Below are positions 20,590 to 31,584 of a DNA stretch of 64,000 nucleotides, piece after piece. The notes under the pieces were generated by a model. It made no database searches. It was not told where the DNA came from and saw nothing but the letters and a program-made list of their open reading frames with translations. The translations under genes and the position numbers were made by a program. The first letter of the stretch is position 1; the number at the start of each line of letters is the position of its first letter. Origin of the DNA: Nemophila menziesii (taxonomy: Eukaryota > Streptophyta > Magnoliopsida > Boraginales > Hydrophyllaceae); NCBI GenBank assembly GCA_029959085.1, contig JARWIR010000001.1, forward strand, positions 63,364,899-63,428,898, written 5' to 3'.

Positions 20590-23323
20590 TCTAGGCTTAG
20601 GCTAAACATGTTGTCATTACACTTATGCTTAACTAACCAATCCGCTGCCCTATTACAACCTCGATTACCACATTTAAAGGATAATTTACGAAATTCCGAG
20701 ATTTAATAAATACTATTAATAATATTACAAATTGTGGGGTTTGAAAATTGCAGACATTCCTCTAGAGACTTCATCATCAGGAGGCTATCGCTTTCAACAA
20801 TTACACGACATTTCCCATAACGAGCTAAAAGACATGCTTTGAGAACTCCAAGTGCTTCTGCTTCGAGAGGAGAGTCTGCTGCAATATTCCACACATTGTA
20901 ACTCCTAATATTTCCGAGGTGGTCCCTGTTAACAAAAGAAATAGTAGCAAGGTTATTTTATAAGCTGCATCGCTATTAATTTTCAACACGTTAATAGGTG
21001 GTGGGTCCCATTTTGTTTTCTTATCTTTCCCTTCCTTATTAACTTTTTTCATGGATGTATTCTTGTCTTTACATTCATATACCGGGACTTCATATCCCTT
21101 CAGTACTTTTGTATCATCCTTAGAGATGTTCGCATTTTTATATTCCTTCCAGCTTTGTATTGCTTTTTCTATTGTTAACATAGAGTCAATCTTTGTATTA
21201 TTATATTTATTTTCATTTCTATCGTTCCATATTTACCACGCTATGTTGCAAAATATTCTAGCGCTTCTTTACCTGTTTTCATGTTTATACTGTTGTTCGT
21301 TTCATATATACTAGCCATCCAAGTATCCAATTTATTGGAGTACTGGTTGCTAGCAAATAAACTTAGAGGAGAAGCATACCAAACTGCTCTTACCCATTCA
21401 CAGTCCATGATTAAATGTTCTACACTTTCCACTGAGTTATTACATATATCACAAAAGGGTGTATTTATCACTTTTTTCTTACAAAGGTTTTCATTTGTAG
21501 GTAGTATATTTTTGAAGGCCCTCCACATAAAGTTTTTAACTTTAGGGGCTATGTTCAGATTCCACATTAATTTATATACTTTAGGTTCTATAAAGTGTGA
21601 AGTGGATCATTTTTTCTTACATTTTATATCCATTTCACTATTCAAGTTACTTTTTAGCAATTGATATCCTTTTTTAACTTCATATTTACCTTCATTACCT
21701 TTCATCCAGGTGGGAATATCATTACCTTCTGATAAAGGTATAAAAGTATTTAATATAAGTTTAGCTATCTCTTTTTCGTAATTTTTCGCTTCAATTTCCA
21801 CATTCCGACCTCTACTATTTATCATCATAAGCTCAGAGACATATTTAAGGTTCCCATCTTTAGGAGGGGGTGATCTCATTATGATTAGTAATCAATTTTT
21901 GTGTATAGAGGCATATATTTTCCCAATTTCCAATTCTCCATTTAATGTCTTGAATAATGGTATCTTTGCCTCTCATTAGGCTTCTCCATCCCCAAGAGGG
22001 AGAGTTCTCAATTAAATCGTTAGAGAATGTGGTGTTGGGGAAATATTTGCCCTTAAGTACTTTATAAAGAAGTGTTGTATTGTTATTTAATAAATTCCAT
22101 GCTTGCTTCCTTAGTAACACAATCTTCATTAAGTGTAAGTCCCTGAAACCAAGGCCTCCACTATATTTACTTTTAGTAAGTGATTCCGAAGAACCCTAGT
22201 GGATTCTTTTATTTCCTTTATGCCCCCACCAAAATTTTGCGATTTGTGATGAAATCAAATCGCAGGTTTTTTTAGGAATGAGAAAGGAAGACATATAGTA
22301 ATTCGACATACTTAATAAAACTGCCTTAGTAAGTGTATCTCTACCCGCATTAGACAAATATAAGTTTCTCCAGTTTTCTGTTTTCCTCATGGTTTTTTCA
22401 ACTAGAATATTGAGATCCTTTACCTTAGACCTCCCCCATTCAGTGGGGAGTCCAAGGTATATTCCCAAGTTATTAGTAATTTTTATATTTAGCTTGTTAG
22501 CATACATATTTTGTATGAATTCAGGGGTATTAGGGATAAACTTTATACCACATTTATTATAATTGAGTTTCATGACAGTAGCATATCCAAATTTGTTTAT
22601 AACATCATTAAAACTGTCTATCTCAGTTATATTTGCTTTCATAAAGAATATACTATCATCTGTGAAGAGCTGATGAGTGATACTAGGTGAGTATCTTGCT
22701 ATTTTAATTCCTTCCATAAGGTTTTTGTCCACTTTCTCTTTAATAAGTGTTGATAATAGTTGTGTTACGATAGTAAAAAGAAAAGGAGACAAGGGGTCCC
22801 CTTGTCGTAATCCTCTTTTAGGGTTATTAAGAGAGTAAGGGGTACCATTAATGAGAATTGAATACTTAAAAGATGTTACACATCTCATGAGTTTATTTAC
22901 CCAATTTTTACTAAAATCCCATTCTTATTAGTATGGTTTCAAGGAAATCACATTCAACATTTTCGTAAGCTTTTTGTATTTCAGTTTTAATTGCTATATG
23001 AGAAGTTTTCGTGCCCTTAATATAATGAATAATCTCGTGAGCAATATATGTATTATCTTGTACATGTCTTCCCGTTATAAAACCAGGTTGATTTTCTTCA
23101 ATAAGTTCATTCATTTAAGGTTTCATTCTATTTACTAAAAATTTTGCTATAATTTTATAAATGAAATTTGAGCAGCTTAATGGGCGAAAATGCTTAATAT
23201 TATTGGGGGTTTTTTATTTTGGGTATAAGGTATATGAAAGTATTGTTTATTTCCTCTAGAGATCCTCCATTATACAAAAAATTATTAATAATTTTTATTA
23301 CATCCAGCTTAATAATCTCCCAA
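20590..23323 (-). pseudogene. LINE-2 ORF2, 3' part: reverse transcriptase, zf-RVT, RNase H
   Basis: Reverse transcriptase continues from the insertion site: WEIIKLDVIKIINNF, then a degraded stretch, then EENQPGFITGRHVQDNTYIA (about 23100-23040), RGLRQGDPLSPFLF (about 22810) and the polymerase box ITHQLFTDDSIFF (about 22680-22640), in which the usual F/Y-A-D-D alanine is threonine. The thumb follows (LGLPTEWGRSKVKD, FWWGHKGNKRIH). The zinc region FCDICNN..VEHLIMDCEW lies at about 21465-21390. RNase H lies at about 20990-20620 with INSDAAY, EAEALGV, VESDS and AADWLV. In-frame stops and frameshifts occur near 22911, 22196, 21860-21880, 21607, 21241 and 20703. Confidence 0.9.
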
Positions 23324-23382
23324 TCTATATTATATTACAAGCTTTTTTTATAAATAGTGGCCAGGATCGATTATGGCCAAAC

Positions 23383-23427
23383 ATAAGTGGTGGTCAGGAT
23401 CGTTTCTGGCCCCACCTATCATTAATA
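23383..23427. repeat. Hairpin repeat copy shared with 7512-7553
   Basis: AAGTGGTGGTCAGGA-TCG-TTTCTGGCCCCACCT, flanked by ACATAAG and TATCATTAA as at 7512. A partial extra copy (AGTGGCCAGGATCG) precedes it at about 23358. Confidence 0.7.
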
Positions 23428-23997
23428 CTATTAATTAATTCTTAATTACTTAATAAAAAAACTTAAAACAAAAAACCTTAAATCACTCTTTACATTTAAT
23501 TTATAATATTTATATAATAAAGCAGAATGTACCTAACTTCTCATATTACTACTAAAAAATCTCTAATTTCTCTCATAATTCTTTTATTCTTCTCATAAAT
23601 ATCTTAGAAAATTTTATTTTTTATTTTCTCAATTATTATATTTATATAAAAACCACATTAATCTTTTAAAAGAAAAATTTTCAAATTAGAAATATGGGAG
23701 CAATGTATTAACATACATGATTTTTTGAAAAGCCAATGAAGGAAAATAATATTGAAATATATGGTGGAGTTAAAAATAACAATAATGATAATAATAATAT
23801 CTTGAAACACTTAAGAACAATTGGACAAATCCGATTTGGACCTTTATAATACCATTAATTAATTCTTATTTACTTAATAAAAAAAAAATTTAAAAAAACC
23901 TTAGATCACTCTTTATGTTTAATATAAATTTATAATAAATCAGAATGTACCTAACTTCTCATATTACTACTCAAAATCCTCCAATTTCTCTCATATC
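23427..23997. repeat. Direct duplication of ~150 bp (23427-23577 and 23850-23997)
   Basis: Both copies run from TA(C)NATTAATTAATTCTTA through ATCACTCTTTA, then CAGAATGTACCTAACTTCTC and ATATTACTACT to AATTTCTCTCATA. The duplication crosses the proposed 5' end of the inner Helitron (23509), so that boundary was either duplicated later or is not a simple insertion edge. Confidence 0.8.
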
Positions 23998-24019
23998 AAT
24001 AACCTTAGACCCTTAATTA

Positions 24020-25215
24020 TCAACCTTAACCTTAACCTTAACCTTAAACTTAACCTTAATCTTAACCTTAACCTTAAACTTAACCCTAACCTTAACCTTA
24101 ACCTTAACCTTAACCTTAACCTTAACCTTAACCTTAACCTTAACCCAAACCCAAACCTTAAGCTTAACCTTAAGCTTAACCTTAACCTTAACCCAAACCC
24201 AAACCTTAACCTTAACCTTAACCTTAACCTTAACCTTAACCTTAACCTTAGCCTTAACCCATCCTAAAACCAAACCCAAACCTTAACCTTAACCTTAAAC
24301 TTAACCTCAACCTTAACCTTAACCTTAACCTTAACCTTAACCTTAACCTTAACCTTAACCTTAATCTTAACCTTAACCTTAACCTTAACCTTAACCTTAA
24401 CCTTAACCTTAACCTTAACCTTAACCTTAACCTTAACCTTAACCTTAACCTTAACCTTAACCTTAACCTTAACCTTAACCTTAACCTTAACCTTAACCTT
24501 AACCTTACCTTACCTTAACCTTAACATTAACCTTAACCTTAACCTTAAACCTTGACCTTGAACCTTAAACCTTAAAGCCTTATCATCATCTTCACTTAAC
24601 CTTAACTTTAACCTTAACTTTAACCGTAACTCTTAACCCTTAAACCCTTAACCTTAACCCTTAATCTCAAGCCTTAACCTTTACCTTCACCTTCATATTA
24701 ACTTTAATCTAAACCTTAACCATAATCTTAACCTTGAAGTTAAAACTTAACCTTAACCTTGAACCTTAAACCTTGAACTTTGAACCTTAAACCTTGAACT
24801 TTGAACCTTAAACTTTATACCTTAACCTTAATCTTAACCTTAACTTTAATTCTAACCCTAACCTTAACATTTATCCTTTAAATTTACCTTAACCTTTAAA
24901 CCTTTAACTTTAAACCTTAACCTTAACTTTCATCTTAACTGTAACCTTAACCTTAACCTTAGACAGATAAAGAATCATCGCGCTAATATTCGACCTTAAC
25001 CCTGGAATTTCGTTAAACCTTAACTCTAACTTAATCTTAATCTTAAAATTAAATTTAACCTTAACCTTGACTTAAACTTTAACCTTAACCCTTAACTTTA
25101 ACCTTAAAATTAACCATATCCTTAACATTGACCTAAACCTTAACCCTAACATTAACCTTAACTATAACCTAACCTTCTTCTTGATGAGTAAAAAAAGAAC
25201 AACCTTAACTTTAAC
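24020..25215 (+). repeat. (CTTAAC)n hexamer array
   Basis: A core of nearly perfect CTTAAC units (densest about 24295-24520) is flanked by decayed units (CTTAAA, CTTGAA, CTTTAA, CCAAAC). It is not the plant telomere repeat (CCCTAAA) nor the other telomere variants I know of. The frames translating to repeated KVKV or LTLTLT are artefacts of the array. Confidence 0.95.
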
Positions 25216-25282
25216 TTTAACCTTGACCTTCACCCTTAGAACCCGTATTTGATTTCTGTTAACGCAACAAATTTTTTCTTCA

Positions 25283-25309
25283 GTGTCTTCAGACACGGGT
25301 TTTACCTAG
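25283..25309 (+). terminator. Helitron 3' terminus: hairpin plus CTAG
   Basis: GTGTCTTCAGACAC palindrome followed by GGGTTTTACCTAG and T. Hairpin plus CTRR is the known rolling-circle termination signal of Helitrons. Confidence 0.8.
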
Positions 25310-25486
25310 TGTAACATATGATTAATATAATATTTATATAATAGAAAATCAATTAATTTGAAAAAAAAATATATAGGACTTTTTTTAATAATAGTTTTAA
25401 TTTCCAAAATCTTAAAACCTAACAGAATGGAAGTCAAACTAACAAATTTTACTACATTCTCCTTATGATGTGTAATCTATCCACAG

Positions 25487-25560
25487 GGCCGGCCCAGAGT
25501 ATCGGTGTTCCGGGTGACCGCCCAGGGCCCCAAGTTTAGTGAGGGCCCCTATTTTTTTAG
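25487..25560 (+). mobile_element. hAT-type terminal fragment (CAGGGCCGGCCC...)
   Basis: The string CAGGGCCGGCCCAGAG, with nearby CCCAGGGCCCC and GAGGGCCCC, resembles the terminal inverted repeat and subterminal GC-rich sequence of a common plant hAT family. No opposite end or 8-bp target duplication was seen within 3 kb, so this is one end only. Confidence 0.45.
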
Positions 25561-25562
25561 GT

Positions 25563-25627
<65 letters not shown>
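25563..25627. repeat. Compound microsatellite (TA)n(GA)n
   Basis: About 13 TA units pass directly into about 20 GA units. Confidence 0.97.
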
Positions 25628-25630
<3 letters not shown>

Positions 25631-27056
25631 CTTATAAAGTCAAAATACCCATACACCATCCCTCACCAAGTCCATTTTATTTTTAGCTCCCTACAAGGTC
25701 TAATTTTTTTTATTTATACCTATAATACCCCTTATAAAATATAAATAAACCCTTTAATAAATTCGTAACTTATTTATGGTATATATTACATAATCAATAA
25801 AAAGTGTAGATAAACTGCAACATCTGTGGTTTTGAGTTCAAATGAAACTGATTACACATTCAATTACTTCAAACTTAAAAAGCACAAAATCAATTTGGTA
25901 AACCATAAAAATCACACATTCAGTTCAATTTGAAAACAAATTTACAAAAACCAGGTCATTACACCACGTTAATTATCCTGAATTGGAGCCTAATAAATTA
26001 CTAAAGTATTATAACATAGCAGAAAAAGAATTAATATTGGAGATTGCAGTCATTTAAACCAAAAATCAGTAGAGCCTATTACAATTAGTAGATCCTAAAT
26101 CCGAACCAATAAAGTATTTAACTACTATAAGATAGCAGAAAAACAATTAAAACTGGGGATTGCAGTCATGTAAACCAAAAATCAGTACAGCCATACCTAC
26201 CTATGGATTTCATGAATTGAGTATAAGTTACAACCTCATACCCACGCTCAACACACCACAAAGACATTTAATCATACAAACATGGATACTGATAATCACC
26301 CACATACAATTAGGCACGTTTCCCTTATAATTGCAAGTACATTAAGAGATTTCTAACCTTTAAAAATAGTTTTTTGTCTTTGTCTTCAACGGAGGCCGCA
26401 CCATCTTCTGTACTCACACCAAACAATACTATTACAATCTCACAGGAAACTATCAGAGGAAAGATGAATTTTTTTGTTTGATGTGATTGCATGATTCGAG
26501 GTGACAGATGATTTTTTTCCTTTTTGATTTGCAGACCATTTTCATGAATTACGCTTGTACAACCTAAAAAATTAGACGCGTGTGTTTCACTTCAATAAAA
26601 GTAGTGAGGCGCGTTAAGAATGTGCATTGGTAATTTAGGGGTAGTTCGGCCAATAGTGTGGTTTGGACCCTTTGAGCCTAATTGATATGGTGGTGTGTAG
26701 TCTTGCTAGGTGACTAACTCATAAATATAATCACTAACAGTTTAATAGAGCAAACAAAGTCTCAACTTGGCTCGCATGTTAAGATTGGTGTACTTGATTC
26801 TTGGCAATCCTAGTTCTAGTACTCATTCAACAATACTTTTATATAAATATAAAAAAAAATTATTTAAATAATGCAAGTTGATAATATTTTTTTAAAATTA
26901 GCATAAGATTTACGAAGTACTTTTTTTATATATTTCAATCATAATATAAAAAATTATTTTACTCAGTTTAAATTTTTATATATCTACTAAATAAATATTA
27001 TATTTTAAATTATATTAACTACAATAGATATGTATAAAAAAATATCAACCGAGACT
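25628..27056. other. Unassigned interior of the LINE-2 insertion
   Basis: No gene. An internal direct repeat of about 75 bp occurs at about 26004-26075 and 26113-26187 (shared strings include GATTGCAGTCAT, GTAAACCAAAAATCAGTA and TATAACATAGCAGAAAAA-like). The remainder is AT-rich with no recognised family. Confidence 0.5.
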
Positions 27057-27378
27057 ATAAATCATGGGTCAATGACCCAAAAAATCAAAATAATATTATA
27101 CTTGCCCCAAAGAATCATCCATTAACTTACTATTATAAGATTACATGTTTACCCGTCAAGGACGATTCCCGTCAAGGACGATTCCCATCAAGGACGATTC
27201 CCGTCAAGGACGATTCCCATCAAGGACGATTCCCGTCAAGGACGATTCCCGTCAAGGACGATTCCCATCAAGGACAAAATTTAGTTAATGATGTTATTGG
27301 GAAGAAATTTTGTCATTGATGTTATTGGGCTGAAAATAATATTATTTTGATTTTTTAGGTCATTTTCCCATAAATCAT
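27057..27378. mobile_element. MULE-type MITE, 304 bp (27066-27369), with 9-bp TSD
   Basis: ATAAATCAT at 27057-27065 is repeated exactly at 27370-27378. The inner ends are inverted repeats of about 38 bp: left GGGTCAATGACCCAAAAAAT..., right (reverse complement) GGGAAAATGACCTAAAAAAT..., both running on into CAAAATAATATTAT. A 9-bp duplication with long TIRs starting GGG fits a Mutator-like MITE. The centre is a 16-bp minisatellite. No coding capacity. Confidence 0.88.
27155..27276. repeat. 16-bp minisatellite, unit RTCAAGGACGATTCCC, ~7.6 copies
   Basis: Seven complete units start at 27155, 27171, 27187, 27203, 27219, 27235 and 27251, with a partial eighth. The only variation is G or A in the first base, in the order G G A G A G G A. 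It lies inside the MITE, so its copy number can vary within a mobile unit. Without spacers it is not a CRISPR array. Confidence 0.97.
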
Positions 27379-27980
27379 TACTTAAAAAATATTAAATTTG
27401 TTTATTTCTTAAATAAAATTTATTTTGATATTAGTTACTATAATTTATATTACATTATATATGTTAAATTTATTCAAATCCATCTGAACATGTGTACTTT
27501 GTACAATGTTATGTTTATATTTAATTAAATTAAAACCATATTTATATTTTCATTATTTACTGGTATAAGGTTGTCATATTGTGATTTATTGTTATTATTG
27601 CTTTAATCTTTATTTCACTATTATAAGGTTCACATTTTGATTGAATTAAGAGTAGGGATAAAACTCCGGCCTTGGGACGCAATACAAACTTTATTTGAAT
27701 TTTTGTAGCAAAAAGAAAAACATACAAAAAATAGAGTTTCGTCCTCCTCAAATCCCTCCCTGATCTAGAAATTATCCTAAAATTCTTTTTATCGGGCGCA
27801 TCCCCGAACCTTATTGGATTTTCTAACTTTTCATTTTAGAATATGAATTATAGACCCGCCTCTAATAAAGAAAGAAGAAATGGGAGTTACAATCAACATT
27901 ATCTCCAAAATGCATTATGAATTTATCATATATTTAGGTTGTTTTTTATATTTAAATGTTTATCACATAATAATTAAAAA

Positions 27981-27983
<3 letters not shown>

Positions 27984-28073
<90 letters not shown>
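27984..28073. repeat. (AT)n microsatellite, about 45 units
   Basis: Uninterrupted AT dinucleotides near the 3' end of the LINE-2 insertion. Overlapping YIYI frames are meaningless. Confidence 0.97.
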
Positions 28074-28077
<4 letters not shown>

Positions 28078-28162
28078 TTTTGCTCAAATATTATATTTAT
28101 TAAATATTTAAAGTGTCGATTTTTTTTTTAAAATTTACACATTCAAATATTTACTAGACTAG

Positions 28163-29554
28163 TATTTCTTATAAAAGAAACCTGGGTACCCATCAGGCCC
28201 AGAGCTTTTTGGGCCCCCAGTTCAGTAATATCTTTCCATATCTCTTTAATATCTAGGGGTTTATCAAAGTTTCCATTAATCGTGGAGTTAACTTTAGATT
28301 TAATTAAGTTAGTTATAGGCAAATAATCTCTATTCCCAACAGTATCAAAAATGTTATTAAAATAACCGCAGATCTCTTCTATAATTTCTCCTTATGTTTC
28401 AATCCAATTTCCACCATCTTTAGTTATACGCATGATTTTATTGATTTTCCTCCTTTATATAGTAGAAGCGTGAAAATATGAGGAGTTTTTATCTCCTCTT
28501 TTCAACCACATGATTCTAGACCTTGAAGCCCAATAGTCTTCTTCATTTTTCCATGCTTTTTCTATTTTTCCAACTAAAAGGTTATATTCATTCCAATTGG
28601 TAGTATTAGGTTCATTGTAGATATTTTAAATTTGTTTCATACAATCCTCAATAGTTCTCTTATTGGTTTTATATTTCTTCGTACTCCAAGTAGTAAGCAA
28701 GACACTACAATTTCTTAATTTCGTAGAAAAGGAAATTTTACAGTGATTAGGGTTGTTTTTCATATAATCCCACACCTTTTTAATGATTTCATAACATTCT
28801 CTTTCTTCAAGCCAACTGTTTTCAAAGTAAAATCTCTTTTTTCTAGTTTTTTTTAATTATTTTTCATATATAGTATTTGGGGTGAGTGATCTGAACCCAC
28901 AGTTGGTAATAAAGCTACCCAAGCCCCATGGAATTTTTCATTCCATCTTTTATTTCCAAAAGCTCTATCTATTAGTGACTTTATCATTTCACCATCACTT
29001 CTCTTATTAGTCCAAGAATATTTAACTCCTTTTATTTCATCTTCTTCTAGTTTATAATGTTTTATAAAGCCATTAAACTGTTTCATAGATTTTTTTACAA
29101 TTATCATCCCCTCTATTTTTATCAGATAGGCTTCTACTATTATTAAAATCTCCAATAAGATTCCAAGCTTTATTATTATTCGGATTACAGTTACTAATAT
29201 TTTCCAGACAAGTTTCTTTATTCTTATCTCGAGGAGCCCCATACACAAAGGTAGTGTAAAAATTTCATTTTTATAATTAAATTCACAATGAATATAATTA
29301 ATAGATTTATGTAGCACTTTCACATCAATTCAATCTTTAATAAAAAGGGTTAAACCCCCTCCAATCCCCACAGGTTCCACTGTATCTATGAGGGTCATAT
29401 TAATAATTTTTTCCAACTTCTTCACATTTTTATATTGATTTTTTGTTTCAGAAAGAAAAAGTATCCGACTCTGGTATTTGGACACGATACCAGAGAGGGT
29501 CTGGACTGTCAGGGTTGTGCCAATACCCTGACAGTTCCAGGCTGTTTGTGTCAT
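28163..29554 (-). pseudogene. LINE-2 ORF2, 5' part: endonuclease to start of reverse transcriptase
   Basis: Starts MTQTAWNCQGIG at 29554, the standard start of a plant LINE endonuclease (W-N-C-Q-G), then LFLSETKN. Frameshifts disrupt the middle (about 29330-29100). It recovers at KYSWTNKRSDGEMIKSLIDR and VGSDHSP (about 28895), followed by the linker (FYFENSWLEERECYEIIKK in a later frame) and the start of reverse transcriptase (GPDGYPGFFYKKY) at 28163, where the Helitron-like insertion cuts the codon for W. The ATG overlaps the ORF1 stop in ATGA (29551-29554), suggesting coupled translation. At least one in-frame stop follows at 28853. Confidence 0.88.
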
Positions 29555-31527
29555 TGATCTTCTTGGGGTTGATATGGGTCAACCCCGCAAACCTCAACAG
29601 CTGCTTCTTCATTCTGTTTATCTCCATTACTTCTTTCATCTTGTTCCTCAGTTAAATTCTTGGTTCTGGAAGCCCATAGAGTCTTCTGCCTTTTAGCATT
29701 TGATTGAGTTGCATTAGCTTTCTTTACTTTCTTCCTCTTTGCTTTTACAGATTGTCTTCCTTCATTCTCTCGAGTAGCAATTTCTCTATTTCCTTAGAGT
29801 ATTGTCTTCTTATTGTCCATTTCGTACTTATCATCTTCGTCGAATAAACTTCGGACTTCTTTGTTCTTACCATTTCTATCAGTGTAGATGGGGCGTTTTA
29901 TAGTCTTCTTTAGTAAGATTTTTAGTGTTGAGAGGTATAAGTGAGTTTGTATTTATAGTATAGGCGTTTGATTTGGCGTTCTTATTATCTGGAGTGACGT
30001 TGTTTGGGTCGATTAGGTTGTTAGGGTTAATACAGATTGGGAAATTTTAGGTGTTAGGCGTAGTTGACTGACGTGAGAGAGAGGGGGGGTTATGTCTTGT
30101 TTGATATGATTGGGTCTTACTTGTTATATTTGGGCTTCTTTCCTTTTGTTGATGTATTATCACGTTAGGCTTTTAATAGTTGGGCTGGATTTTTTAAAAG
30201 ATCCAAATACAATGTCTTTTTCTTGAGCCGGACTGCTTCCAAAGTTAATTGTCATTTCCTGGGCCACTTTTGCTAATCTCAATTCTTTTTCTAAAAAAAG
30301 TCTATCTCGTAAAGCCTTCTCTCTTATATCAGAAGGAGACAAAACTCGTACCCTCTCGTCTTCATTCACCCACACTCCATTTTTGTCTTTATTAGTTGTA
30401 GCAGTCGTACCACTTTCACTACCACTACCCCTTCGACAGCTTTGTTTAGTACTGAATTAAAAAATTCTGTTTGGTTCGTTCACGGTGTCTTTGTTACCTT
30501 TACTATCTCTGTTAACCTTGCTATTGAGTTGAGATTGAGTCGGATTCATAACTCGGTAACTCTGTTCTTCTCCAGAATGCTTTTTCTCTTCATTAATTAC
30601 TATCTTTTTGCTTGAATCTGCTATCTCTCTTAATATGTATGTTTGTGGAGGACCCCTTGTAGATAATTTGATCCAGCCACCTAATCTAGGGTCTAATTTG
30701 ATGTTTGTACACCCTTTTTCTGGGTGGCCGAATAAACCACAACCATAGCAGACCTGCCCTATATTCTCATAGAAAAATTTAACCCAAGAAGGTTTATGCT
30801 CGTTTTACCAAAAATTTATACCTGGAATTAAATGCCTTGTTAAATCCCAATCTACATGTACTCTAGTAACCGTTTTTTCATCTATCTCAAGTGATTTTGG
30901 GAGTATAACTTGATGTACAGTTTCGAAGTGACCAAGCAATTTACTTAAGCAGTTAATAGTAAGTAAATTAATCGGAATACCTGATAGTTGAATCCAGAGA
31001 GTAGTGTTGTTCACCATATTTTTCTCTGTAGCTTTGTATTGGTTTATAGCAAAATGTTTGCCTTGTACAGTCCAAGGCCTTTGATCCCACACTTTTTTCT
31101 TATCTTCTTCATTACCAAATTTAATAACAAAAGTATTCTTGCCTATTTTTTCAACTTCCACTTGCTTTTGTAGTGACCAGTGCTTGTTAATATGATTTTT
31201 GATGAATGTGTGGTTGATTTGTTCTTTGTCTAGTATTTTAGCCGTTAACTTTTGCTTATTTAGTATCCTGTAGTGGGTGTTTGTTTTCGGAGTAACTACC
31301 AGCTCTTTGTTTTTTGCTAGGGGTGAGAAGAGGCAAAGAGATCTATATGATTTACTTGCAGTAGAAAGGAATGGAAGCTCCTGAAAGGATGAGTAAAAGA
31401 GAGAAGAGGAGAAATGTAAATTTGAAGAAAGAAAAAGAGGATTTGGAATTATAAGAAAAGGCAAAAGGAGGTGTTTTTGTGAGACTTTAATAAGGCAAAA
31501 ACACTTGAAAGGAGAATCACAATCCAA
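29551..31527 (-). pseudogene. LINE-2 ORF1: DUF4283-type domain and CCHC zinc knuckle
   Basis: ORF1 of plant LINEs encodes an RNA-binding Gag-like protein. The DUF4283-like region lies at about 31285-30880: HYRILNKQKLTAKILDKE, then VIKFGNEEDKKKVWDQRPW and LWIQLSGIPINLLT. In-frame stop TAA at 30807-30805. The zinc knuckle CYGCGLFGHPEKGC (CX2CX4HX4C) is at about 30750-30709. A charged tail (RVRVLSPSDIREKALRDR) ends at a stop at 30160. Further basic, NLS-like sequence (KAKRKKVKKA, AKRQK) at about 29745-29680 leads to the stop TGA at 29553-29551. No ATG near the 5' end is in frame (a TTG sits at 31527), so the true start is not certain. Confidence 0.85.
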
Positions 31528-31571
31528 AACCTAAGCTTTTGATCGTGATTTTGGTTTATTTTGGTTTGTTG

Positions 31572-31584
31572 TTCTTACTTGTCC
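31572..31584. repeat. LINE-2 target-site duplication, 5' side
   Basis: TTCTTACTTGTCC, partner of 20471-20483. Confidence 0.85.

Larger units (their letters stand above)
23509..25309 (+). mobile_element. Inner Helitron (non-autonomous) carrying a (CTTAAC)n array
   Basis: The 5' end reads TTTATATAATAAAGCAGAATG after an A; the 42032-46168 relative reads TCTATATAATAAAGCAGAATG, so the TC has mutated to TT. The 3' end is a 6-bp-stem hairpin (GTGTCT-TC-AGACAC, 25283-25296), 9 bp, then CTAG (25306-25309) and a host T. Hairpin-to-terminus distance is 13 nt, equal to the relative. There is no Rep/helicase coding, so it depends on a partner for movement. Most of its length is the hexamer array. Confidence 0.75.
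23324..28162 (+). mobile_element. 4839-bp Helitron-like insertion inside LINE-2 ORF2
   Basis: The insert starts TCTATATTATATTACAAGC after a host A and ends ACTAGACTAG before a host T. Those are the Helitron hallmarks: 5' TC, 3' CTAG, A|T target, no target duplication. Removing it joins host CTCCCAA to TATTTCTTAT, and the minus strand then reads FFYKKYWEIIK in one frame, the expected reverse transcriptase sequence. So the two boundaries are secure to the base. The Helitron assignment is less secure: the usual GC-rich hairpin before the CTAG is missing (only a weak AAATATTT palindrome). It contains a further Helitron, a hAT end and a MULE MITE. Confidence 0.7.
20484..31571 (-). mobile_element. 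LINE-2: near full-length plant L1-type LINE, split by a Helitron-like insertion
   Basis: Minus strand: a 5' region from 31571, ORF1 with DUF4283-type domain and zinc knuckle, ORF2 overlapping the ORF1 stop by 4 nt, an interruption at 28162-23324, then the rest of the reverse transcriptase, zf-RVT region, RNase H and a poly(A) tail. Both ends carry the 13-bp duplication. Excluding the 4839-bp insertion the element is about 6.25 kb, which is a normal full length for plant LINEs. It has many stops and frameshifts and is older than the insertion it contains. Confidence 0.9.

Noticed and set aside
24013..24279. Long KVKVKV and LTLTLT open frames (also 43633-44296)
   Set aside because: They are translations of the hexamer array; no stop arises because the unit lacks one in that frame.
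24020..25215. True telomere or ancient chromosome-end fusion
   Set aside because: The unit is CTTAAC, not CCCTAAA, and the array lies inside Helitron termini; the second array has the same context.
25310..25350. A second copy of the Helitron 5' end (TTTATATAATAGAAAATC)
   Set aside because: It matches for only about 15 AT-rich bases and lacks the following GCAGAATG.
27155..27276. Regular 16-bp direct repeats resembling a CRISPR array
   Set aside because: There are no spacers, units are head to tail, the array is inside a MITE, and the genome is a plant's.
27880..28074. YIYIYI frames (also 7433-7792 and 8196-8390)
   Set aside because: They arise from AT dinucleotide microsatellites.
30988..31173. 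Plus-strand frames over LINE-2 ORF1 and over other LINEs
   Set aside because: They are antisense shadows of the LINE coding strands.
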